A stretch of DNA of 64,000 nt from Blasia pusilla (Eukaryota; Marchantiophyta; Marchantiopsida; Blasiales), in the NCBI GenBank assembly GCA_050084515.1, contig CM114273.1, forward strand, positions 8,122,001 through 8,186,000, read 5' to 3'. Within the stretch, counting starts at the first letter, position 1; each line of letters opens with the position of its first letter. The position numbers were made by a program, and so were the translations under genes. Positions 54,501-64,000 of the stretch are shown here, one piece after another. The notes beneath the pieces are model-generated. The model was given only the letters and a program-made list of their open reading frames with translations. It was not told the DNA's origin and did no database searches.

Positions 54501-57500
54501 TGCCTTAGTGTCTCTTTTTCTCTTTACGAGATCAAAAGATGAATCTAACTGTTGCTGTTGCAGGTTTGTAGCAGTGGAGAAATTTAAGGATCGACTGGTG
54601 AAGAACAATCAGCAAACCTACTGGGTTCCAGATCATGTGAAAGTATGTACCAGGCCTACCTAGTGGTGTGCTTTTTGGGCCTTTATTGTATGCTTGCAGT
54701 CAAGGAAGAAGTGGCAAGAAAGTGGAAGTAGTTTCAATGAAGTTCAATCTTCATGAGATCTCCAGATTTAGGGAGAGAGGCCACAAGCTAGTCTGGCACT
54801 GGAACTAAGTCTGGAAGTTGAAAAAAGTGGTATGTAGAGCACAGAGGAGGAGCTTTGAGGTGAATCTTGATGAAAAATTCCTATTCACAGCAAATGCCAA
54901 AAGAAGCATATTCAGTGAGACATTGCTAAAATTTTGCTTATTTTGCAGGACAAGCGCTTCCACAATTGGTTAGAAAATGCCCGAGATTGGTCAGTGAGCC
55001 GTAGTCGATTTTGGGGGACACCTATACCTATCTGGTTAAGCGATGATGGTGAAGAGATGGTGGTAGTGGGCTCCATCCAGGAACTTGAAGAGCTATCTGG
55101 TTTCAAGGTTTGTGGTTCTGCTTGTGGTTCTGCTAAACCACAAACCAAAGCACTTTACCATATGATTGTAAATCCCTCCACAAAGTTCACATCAAAGAAG
55201 TGAATATACACCAAATTTTGTTCCCTTTCTGAAGAAGCTCATTTTTAGAACAAACTCTCCCTTTTGAAGCTAAACTAAGGCAGCTGTCAGGACCCATCTC
55301 AATGTCTGTTCTTGTGCACACAAAATGCACTCTCTTATACACACAGTGAACACACACCACACAATCTTCGTCTTACACAGCCCACCTCACTCCTCAGTGA
55401 AAGCAGCCTGTTCCGCACACGGAACCAATCAGGAAAGAGTGTTCTCCGACTCAGAATAGGAGCAGCACTCTGCTTATGTAGCCCGCATAAGAGGGGCAAC
55501 AGCCTTTATTAATATCCTTGAAAAATAACTTAGGTATCTCCTGTAAGCCTTCCTACACACTAAATTTGAGCACATATTGGAGTACTAAAATGAAGATGCC
55601 ACATGTGGAGTGTCGACTTTGAGTAAAGTACTTGTGTCCGCAAGTTACATACATTCTAAACTAATGTCCCAACTGCACATTGAGTAATTTTCTCTTGGGT
55701 AAGCTGCCTTAGCTCTTGAAGATATGAGCAAGTTTGATGCTAGCCCAGAAATGGTAGTACGAATGTTGTTATAACATAATTCTTTGCTGATGAGGACTTG
55801 TCTTAGATCAAAATACTAAATCTCTCTATCAGTCTCTAAATTGGGTAACGTTTAGTTGAGGGCATGTGGGGTGTAATTGATGTTTGACAAAATTTGTGAA
55901 TGTTCAATGGATATGTGTGCAGGCTACAAATCTTCATCGTCATAAAATAGATCATGTTACAATCCCTTCAAAACGTGGCCCAGAGTTTGGAGTTCTCAAG
56001 CGGGTAGAGGATGTGAGTATTCAATTAGTGGTCTACATTGTAGCATTGATGTTCTTTCTGTTCCTGCTTACAACAGATTCTTTTGCAGGAGCATTTGTGC
56101 ATAAGTTTTTTAGTCACTCAATTCAAATGTGCTGGCTGTGTGCCAGTGAAAGGTTCCTATTTCATCAAGAAGGAAAAAAGTCTACAAAGTGGGAATGATA
56201 TTGCAGGTATTTGACTGCTGGTTTGAGAGTGGATCGATGCCGTACGCGTACATTCACTATCCATTTGAAAATCAAGAGCTTTTTGACCACAATTTTCCAG
56301 GAGATTTTGTTGCTGAGGGTCTGGATCAAACTCGTGGATGGTATGTGAGATTGTGTTTTCATTGTTATTGCACTCTACTGTCCTTAAGAACTTCCCTAGT
56401 GTTTATGAAGGAATATGTCTGTTGATCTCGGACCCCACCCAATCCCTCCCCTGCTTGGAATACTGTAGCGTAGTGGATAGTGTATTGGAATATTATCATG
56501 GAGCAAGCTGAGATGAGGATGAATTATTCAAGATATCGACTGCCATGTTGTATACCCCACATGCAGATAGATGGTCCTGGTTTCTAGATTTGGTCACTGT
56601 GTCGGGAAAGATAGCTGTGGACAAGTCCTGTGGCTCCCTACATGTTTGTATACTATCTACTTTATAAGGAAATGTATTACAACTTGTCTTTTGCCCCAAG
56701 AGTCTTAAGACCCATCATTCTAAGTTTTCGGCCAATTGATTGGCAGGTTTTATACCTTGATGGTGTTGTCAACGGCATTGTTTGACAAACCTGCATTCAA
56801 GAATCTTGTATGCAACGGCCTGGTATTGGCAGAAGATGGGAAGAAAATGTCTAAGCGACTGAGGAATTTTCCTCCTGTTACGGATGTTATCAATGAGTAT
56901 GGCGCTGTAAGTATTGGCTGGGTTTGATCGTTCGTGTTGTGGTAGCTGATATTCAGATGGAAGTAGGCAGTTGTTGTGCGTGACATTCTGTGACGCCAAT
57001 AGACATTAATTGTCAATCTATTTTATAAAAGCAATGTTCTGATACCTGATTTTTATGTAGTTTGTTTAAGTGGATAGTTTTGGATTTATCATGGTGGCTT
57101 GCAGGATGCATTGAGACTATACCTCATCAACTCTCCAGTTGTGCGAGGAGAACCACTACGGTTCAGGAAGGAAGGTGTCTTTGCAGTGGTGAGTCCAAAT
57201 TATGGTGCTGTAGTGTAAAATGCAGTTATGTAAGCTGCTCTAGGAAGGAGACTTACCTAAAGTTAGTTGGACAAGATATGGTCACTCGAATGAAAGTTAT
57301 TTACACGTCACATTTCAGGGCAGTGTTGATGTGCTAGAGGAATCTCTTCAAAGGATCTTCTGCTTTCAATCTGTCTTCTAATTGCCCTACAGAATCAGTA
57401 ATCTAAGATGTATTTCATAGTGCTGGCGTTGTGCTTTCTCCTTTGTCTGAGACTACATGAAGATTTACATTACCATTCTGCAGTTCACTGAACGTCTATG

Positions 57501-60500
57501 AGTCCTGGTGTTTTTGCACATCACATGCAGGTGAAAGACGTTTTTCTGCCATGGTACAATGCCTACAGGTTCTTGGTTCAAAATGTTTTGAGGCTCGAAG
57601 TGGAAGGGTTTTCCCGATTCACTCCTCTGGATCTTAGCACCCTACAAAAATCAGCAAATGTGCTGGATAGGTGGATCAACTCTGCAACCCAGAGTTTAGT
57701 CAAATTTGTAAAGCAAGAGATGGAAGCATATAGACTGTACACAGTGAGTATTCTCTGTTTAAATTGGTGTGCTACCCAAGTTTTACTTCTGTTGGTCATG
57801 TCCTTGAGCTATGTGGTTTTGTAATTTCTTGAAAATTCTCCCCTCCTCTTTTGGATTCATAGCATTTCATGGTCTTTGTTTATGTGTTAAGTCACAGAAC
57901 TATAAATTTGGATTTGCAAAAGTTTGATCTAAACTGTATATCATGGTATTCTTTTCACTGGGTTGACTTATTCCTGTGTAGGTGGTGCCTTTCCTTCTAA
58001 AGTTTGTCGACAACCTTACTAACATTTACGTAAGATTCAATCGGAAAAGATTGAAAGGTCGGACTGGAGAGGAGGACAGCCGCATGGCGCTCTCAACCCT
58101 TTACAATGTATGCCTAGCAACTTCAACATGATTCTACTCGTCTTGTTGGGAATTGCTCATTTCAGAACTGAGCATCCCGCTATTTTGTCCTCTTACAGCC
58201 TCTTCACATGGTCACAAGAAGTACTTGTCAATTTTTTCTAAGCAGTCAATTTTAACAGCAAAGACTTGATCAAGCCATGTTTGTTTTCTCGTCTCAGGTG
58301 TTGTTGACGACATGCAAGACAATGGCTCCCTTCACACCTTTTTTCACGGAAGATCTCTATCAAAATCTTCGAAAAGTAAATCCTTCTGCAGAAGAGAGTG
58401 TCCACTTCTGTAGTTTCCCAGGGGTTGAAGGAGAGGTATGGACACATTTGATATTCCATCTTAGTCAGTAATTAGATTTCAGTAATTCTTTTTTGTGCCC
58501 TGCCTGTTCTTAACGTGTCCTGGCTTTTGGGGTGAAACAAGCGGTTTCTTTGCAAGTAGTAGCAAACAGGTAGTGGTTGGAAGGGAACATGTCCGATGGC
58601 TTGGAATGCACTTGTATACAAGTCTATGGTAACTTTGCCCTATCATTGGCACTGGAATTAGGTTTACTGTCAGGTGTGGTCTGTTAGCCAATAATGTACT
58701 AAGTGTTAGTAGACACAGTCACTAATATACAGTTTTGTAATAATGACAAAATGTGTGTTTGGACTGCTTGTACACTGACAGACAGATGAGCGTATAGAGC
58801 AGAGTGTGACACGCATGATGACAGTGATTGATTTGGCTCGCAACATCAGAGAACGTCACAATAAGCCTCTCAAGACCCCTCTTAAGTGAGTTCATGTGAA
58901 AGATATTTTCATGTTAAGATATTATGTTAGATGCTTTCTGAGCACTCATAATTTGAGCTTCTGATGGATTATCCGTTGTGCCTCCAGGGAAATGGTGGTG
59001 GTACATCCAGACAAGAACTTTCTCGTGGACATATCGGACAGCTTAGGAGAGGCGAGTTCGTGTTTTTCTTCTACAGTGTAGTGTTTCACAGCTATGTACT
59101 ATGTTCTCATCTTTGCTGTTTACAATACTGAGGTAGAAGAGGCTGTTGGACAGGTTCAATTTAGTTCGTTGATATGTAGGGTTGAGCCTTTACTTTTTTC
59201 TGAAGCACTCATGGGATGTGATTTTTTATGCAGTATGTTAAAGAAGAACTCAACGTGAGAAGCATTGTTACATGTAATGATCCCTTGCAGTACGCATCCT
59301 TGCGGGCAGAACCTGATTTCAGGTGAGATGGGGTCACTGGTTGAGGGGTTATGGAAATGACATTATATTGTTACATTTACTCTAGCTCTGCATTATTTCT
59401 GCTAACAAGGACAAACAAATGACAAAAAACCTGCTCTGTTCACAATCATTGGTTGGTGATGCTCACATGTATAGAACCAATCACAATACTCCGACATCAA
59501 TGTGGGTGCTAAGGCCAAAGAAATGTGGGTAATGAGCAGTGCTTTAGGGAAGAGACTGGGGAGAGCAATGGGTTTGGTGTCGAAGGAGGTCAGAAATCTG
59601 GGACAGGCAGACATATTGGCCTTCGAAAAATCTGGTACTGTTACAGTTGCTGGGCATGAGCTGACGGCAGGAGATATCAAGGTCAGATGTGAAAAATTTG
59701 GTGCATTTTAAAATTTTGAAACTTCGCTATGTTAGCTACACACTTTTTGTAGAAGTACGTGGATAATGAAATGTGGAGAACTAAATTGTTTTTTCATATG
59801 GGCACCAAAAACAGGTGCATAGAGACTTTAAAGCGCCTGAGGGTGTGAAGAAAGAAGATATAGATGCTGGTGGAGATGGTGAGACTCTGTCTCCCAGTCA
59901 TCTATTACTTCTTCATTGTTTGCCACCCTCTTCAGTGACTCGGATCATCCCACCAGGGTGCAGGGTCCTTGATCACAAAGCTATGGCTGGCACTGTTTTG
60001 TGAGGATAGTACTGCCACTATTTTGTCATGGACTCAGAAGTTTCTTCCTGCTCTTTCGCACTTATACCCAAGCTCTAACTTTCACATCCTCGCTGCAGGT
60101 GATGTATTGGTCGTATTGGATCTCCGACCTGATGATAGTCTTCAAGAAGCGGGGTTTGCCCGGGAGGTATCCTCAATGCAAACTCAGTTTTGATCTCTTC
60201 ACTTAAAAAGTGTCTGTGCTTATTAATTAAAGTTGTTCATGTGCAAAGCATGTCTGTGCTTGTTAAATAAAACTGTGTATGTATGGGTTCCATGAAAAAA
60301 GTTTTGTGGGCATTGTAGTACTACAGGATAAAGATGCAATCTACTTTATCATCTTTGAGTTCTGATATCTGTCAATGTTGGTTGCTTGTGTTGTACATCC
60401 ATCATGATAAACACAGAAGCACAATCTGTTCACCTTCTGTTTTTTCTGGGTATGTAATTCAGATTGTGAACAGGATTCAGAAACTTAGAAAGAAGTCAGG

Positions 60501-62236
60501 ATTGGAACCCACAGATTCAGTGGAGGTCTACTACAAGGTGGTGAAAAATGACCATGCCAATGATGTCCTGAACCATATTTTTACCTCTCAGGTAAAGAAA
60601 ATGGACACAGATTTTCTGTAAGAATCTATCTAGTAGTATGGCATCTCAGAATATGGCTGTAGCTTAGTCAGCAGGCAAGAGGGTAGGGTTTGAGTGAGTC
60701 AAATGCTAGGCCCAGAGAAAGAAACTGTTGGATTTAAAAGGCAGAAATCTACCCATGTATCTTAATAAACAAGTCAAAAACCTTTCAGTTGGCAAGTTAC
60801 AGGTTTGACCATATCCCTTACAGGCAATATCCATTTGCCTTATTGAGAAATGCTGTAAAATGTCTTATAAAGCTAGGCAGGAGATCTCTATGAGGCTGCA
60901 ATAGGAGGCCTGGTTGAGCAGATAATTATCATGGTTTCTCTCTCGTCTTGCTTAATCATTTTGTTGGGTTTTGGAGCAATCTGGAGTAATTCAATTTTAA
61001 TTGCAAATTCTGTGCAGGCCTCGTACATTCAAGAGACTGTAGGATCATATCTTGTCCCTCAGGAGAAACTTCCTTCACACGCGGTAAGCTATTGATTATG
61101 GTCAGGAAACTCTTTCATTCAGTTATTTAGTGTTTTAGAATATCAGAGTTTCTCTACAACCTAGCTATTACAAGCACACTTAATGCAATAGCAACCACTC
61201 AGGTTAGATTGTAGAGGAAAACACTAGACAACCAGCATCACCAGACTACCTAGCATTCTCAAGCACATTTAGTGCAATAGCAACCACTCAGGTTAGCAGC
61301 TGTAGACATCTCAATAGCAACCACTCAGGCTAGTACTACTAGACACCTTGTATCACAAGACTCACTGAACCCCTCAGGTCAGCAGACCTCTCAGTCTGTA
61401 AGCAGCAGCACACTCAGTGCTGCTCAATCAGCTCCTCAGCTCAGAGAGTTGTGTACAAAAAGGTGTAAGAGAATGTAATTTCGCAGGGCACCCTCAGAGG
61501 GTTATATACAGCCAAGAGAGTGAGTTTCTAGGGTTTTAGGGTTAGGGCCTGCCGCCCACAGGAATTCTCAGAATTACTGAGGTAAACCTATAGTAACAAG
61601 AAATTACTATTTACTGTGGTAAAACACTAAGTTACTATAGTAATTCTATCAGTTACTTTTCACTATAGTAAACTCCAAGTTACTATGTTTTACAACATAG
61701 TGGTTGGGGATTCTCTACCAGAGCAGACTCTGTAGGGCTCAGTGGATGCCAGACCACAGTTCTAGATTAGCAATACAGAGTATACTTTATCAGGATTAGG
61801 ATATTTGTGATGGATAAGGAGGCGTGAGTAGGGTCCCAGTAGAAATGGAACTCATGATTAGTAGCTCATGTCCTATCACTTACAAGTGTCCTTGTGGCAG
61901 GTTGTAATTGCAACTGAGCACTTCACAGGAGTGGCTGGAGGATATTTTGACATCACTCTCGCGAAACCAGCCCTGTCATTCTCGTTTGACTTGCTTACTG
62001 AAATATCCTCAGGTGGGCTGATACTCTCCCATAGTCCCTGAAAAATTGGATGCTCTCACTAGACGCTGGTTGTCGTGTGTTAATTACAAGCTGAGTCCAG
62101 GATGATTGAAGATAGCAATTGAAACGATGAAGTGGTTTGTGGAGTTGCAGGCAATAAAGAACATGCAGCAAATATTGCAGTGGTGCTACTGTCACGAGAC
62201 CCAGCTCTACTGAAGTCAAGTTCTACGGTAGTGTAA
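51527..62236 (+). CDS. isoleucyl-tRNA synthetase, cytosolic type, 26 exons, complete
   Basis: Class I enzyme that charges tRNA-Ile in the cytosol. My exons: 51527-52060, 52310-52375, 52508-52651, 52877-53130, 53314-53479, 53643-53756, 54283-54380, 54564-54642, 54949-55107, 55923-56012, 56207-56340, 56747-56906, 57105-57188, 57531-57743, 57982-58107, 58298-58435, 58782-58885, 58988-59051, 59234-59322, 59540-59681, 59815-59878, 60099-60166, 60463-60591, 61018-61083, 61901-62012, 62151-62236. Phases close to 1160 codons plus stop. Catalytic motifs: HYGH at residues 56-59 and KMSKR at 646-650. The CP1 editing domain has [11 protein letters not shown] (225-235) and [15 protein letters not shown] (362-376). 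A Lys/Ser/Thr-rich insertion interrupts the editing domain around residues 265-310. The anticodon-binding part includes '[13 protein letters not shown]' and '[15 protein letters not shown]'. The start is the first ATG in the open frame. Intron 18 uses a GC donor. The closest match is the eukaryotic IARS1 type. Confidence 0.95.
53981..54027. repeat. dispersed repeat copy in synthetase intron 6
   Basis: CTGGGGGTTGCATCCCAGG followed by TGTGGGGC and GAGACCCCCTA resembles 50,472-50,506. Both are G/C-run hairpin-like segments ending in ACCCCCTA. This is probably a small mobile or satellite-like element within the intron. Confidence 0.55.
59052..59233 (+). other. GC-AG intron (intron 18) of the synthetase gene
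   Basis: Reading-frame continuity requires the exon to end GGAGAG at 59,051. The next bases are GCGAGT, and the downstream exon opens after ATGCAG at 59,233. The nearby GT (59,056) would break the phase and the frame runs into a stop if read through. GC-AG introns are about one percent of plant introns. Confidence 0.75.
61084..61900 (+). other. repeat-rich intron 24 of the synthetase gene
   Basis: AGCAACCACTCAGGTTAG or a close variant occurs near 61,190, 61,280 and 61,315. CAGCTCCTCAGCTCAG and related words follow. A TTATATACAGCC signal is at about 61,502, and at 61,590-61,700 there is a cluster of TTACTATAGT words in both orientations. The structure suggests an inserted LTR-like element, but no ends or target duplication were identified. 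Confidence 0.5.
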
Positions 62237-64000
62237 TAATGCCCAATGTATCCTGAGTTTTTCATGACAGTTGCTCCTTTAGATATCTTTTGTTTTGAAC
62301 TTCCTGGGTGCCACGAAATTGCCATCTATAAATTCCTTTTTGTCATTGCCTTCATATCTTGGTCTTTTGTGGAGACATACGTCTTCATAGTAAAAAATAA
62401 TTGACTCACATGCTTTCTGTTCTGCATTCAGGTCAATGTGGTAATAGATGGCCAAGGAGAGTATGAATTGATCCCTGGAAAGCACTTTTTCCTTTCGGTT
62501 GGAGAGCATTTTCAAAGAACAGGATAGATTTGTCATGGCGTTCATTGTAGCCCAGTTCCCATAACAGTCATTTCCACTATATTTGTGGGGCACACTCCAC
62601 CATTCTTTGAATATCCAAAGAAGTTTCAGGTATACATTTTTAGGGCTCACCTCTACTACAAAGAGATACGTGCCCTAGTGGAGAAGGTGCTCTGTAGGTT
62701 TCATTGGAATGTTCACTCCCGTGATGATATTTTTTTAGATTCTCCCTGCCAGGATGCATTATCCCATCCCCACCCTCAAGAGAAAAAACTATTCTCTTTA
62801 CATTTGGAAGGGCTTACACTTTAGATGCACCCCCCAAAAACTAGCCGGATGGCCACTGAAATCTCTCCAGTCTTAATTTAGGTAGGGCACCCAAATGTGC
62901 TGCCCAGGTGAGGTGGGCTGATGGTGGAATAACGAGTTACAAAACAATTTGGCACTATTTCCGCAGAATGCAGAGCAAAGTGAGTTGCAGCATGGTCAAC
63001 AACTTTTGTTGGGAAGCCACACTAGAGATATTTCCTGTGGTGGTCATGCAGGCACACAAGGAGTGTTTGTGGATTTAGAAAAAAAGAGATTTGTGGTTTA
63101 TGCCCTACACTGGGACATCCATTTGCTTATTGTGGCTACAGATCATAGTCTGATTTTTGGATTAAACTGCCTTTCCTTTAGACCTTACACAGTCACTCAC
63201 CTGTGCAGAAAACTACTAAAGGCAGTTACTGGGCCTTAAGAATGGTTTGTAGAAGTCCTCCCTTTGATACACCCAGAAGAACAGTCTTAAGCTCCACTTC
63301 ACTCATTTTTTTGGGTGATTAGCCCATTGTAGGACGTTGGAGATGGGTAGTAGCAACGGATAGGTATTGAGGGATAGTAGCTCACTAGTGATCTGATAAT
63401 TTAGCTATCTCTTATCCCCTCCACCATCATACTCAATTAAAGTCTACTGAAGGTCTAGTTAAGGAAACAGTCATTAACACCAAATTTCAGATAGTATTAG
63501 TGCCCTAAGAAAGCTAAATGAACCTCACTCAGATGACGGATTCAAGATGAGATCATTCAAAATGTTTCGTGAATTCACCAGGATGTTCCTGAGGTTCTTG
63601 AGATGTCTTTGATGTTCTGGGGGGGGGAAATAAATGGAGCCATATTTCTGAGGTAATGTGGTAGGTTCAAAATTTTCCTACTAACAAGTCTTTAATTTCT
63701 TGTAGAAAAGTGGGGTTTCTGTGCCCCGGGAACTGAGAATCCAAACTGAACCGGGGTTGGAAAAGTTATCTGAACCTCTACTGCGATGGCTCTAGACATT
63801 ACTGGTCAGGCGTTTGTACAACTCCAATAGTCTCATGTCAGCAGAGATTGCCATAGGAGTGGTCATAAAAACAGTGTATTTGGTTGGATCTGACATGGGT
63901 GGCTCTACACTCCACAGTAGTTAGTGCTATGGCTCATGAATCATTGCAGCCATTACATGTTAACCGTGAGGATGCGTTTATTGACTGAGCCCTTAGGCCA
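62237..64000. other. downstream of the synthetase gene, nothing recognised
   Basis: It begins with the 3' untranslated region. Frames of up to 123 codons (minus strand, 62,279-62,650; plus strand, 62,949-63,239) have no domain I know. No AATAAA-type signal was found close to the stop. Confidence 0.4.

Noticed and set aside
60660-60720. tRNA-like A-box (GTAGCTTAGTCAGC) in synthetase intron 23, possible SINE
   Set aside because: No proper B-box, no cloverleaf, no poly-A or target duplication. A similar weak case at about 56,467 was dropped for the same reason.
62279-62650. 123-codon minus-strand frame after the synthetase gene
   Set aside because: No domain, lies in the expected 3' untranslated region of the plus-strand gene, and has no supporting splice or start signals.
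1-64000. CRISPR arrays, operons, bacterial promoters, rRNA
   Set aside because: None seen. Regular repeats here are tandem or dispersed plant-type repeats without spacer structure.

Overview
The window looks like nuclear DNA of a land plant. The evidence is a 26-exon cytosolic isoleucyl-tRNA synthetase gene with short exons and GT-AG introns, a chromodomain-bearing Ty3/gypsy element (chromovirus), a Mutator-like (MULE) transposase, and abundant (GA)n microsatellites. Transposons are old, nested and full of stop codons, which suits a large, transposon-rich, slowly purged genome. A non-flowering lineage such as a lycophyte, fern or bryophyte is my guess only; nothing here fixes the species.

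Layout. 1-8.7 kb: non-coding, with a microsatellite, a degenerate ~450-bp tandem array (2.74-4.86 kb), a ~110-bp tandem duplication, a ~56-bp minisatellite and a 30-bp repeat. 8.7-10.26 kb: C-terminal part of a LINE (reverse-transcriptase tail, Cys/His motif, nuclease-like region, 3' tail); further 3' tails of the same family lie at 5.1, 10.9 and 41.5-41.9 kb. 12.1-14.3 kb: a decayed gag-protease fragment of an LTR retroelement on the minus strand, with a three-copy repeat family nearby (15.85-16.35, 44.2-44.5, 47.7-48.2 kb). 17.8-18.5 kb: two inverted-repeat or hairpin elements.

18.65-37.06 kb: inverted ~70-bp termini enclose what I read as one large MULE. Its transposase runs inward from the right end on the minus strand (33.2-36.2 kb). 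A second, unrecognised multi-exon gene runs inward from the left end on the plus strand (19.85-31.15 kb), so the two converge as mudrA and mudrB do in maize MuDR. The plus-strand gene carries one C2H2 zinc finger and a basic/acidic C-terminal region, and is split by a nested chromovirus that begins at 22,177. All three elements carry disabling mutations, and most nonsense codons are explicable as C-to-T changes (CAG to TAG, CGA to TGA).

37.1-41.5 kb: more gene-like sequence with a 52-codon gene (39,242-39,400) whose product begins MGCVKSK, a myristoylation/palmitoylation-type N-terminus. 41.5-51 kb: LINE tail, AT-rich sequence, a decayed chromovirus LTR lying between two (GA)n tracts, and a run of short perfect hairpins. 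51.5-62.24 kb: the complete isoleucyl-tRNA synthetase gene (1160 codons by my splice reconstruction), preceded by three AUG-stop minimal uORFs and a GA-rich leader. 62.24-64 kb: no recognised gene.

The synthetase and the small MGC gene are the only loci that look intact. Everything else coding is transposon-derived and broken. No tRNA, rRNA, CRISPR or bacterial-type feature was seen.
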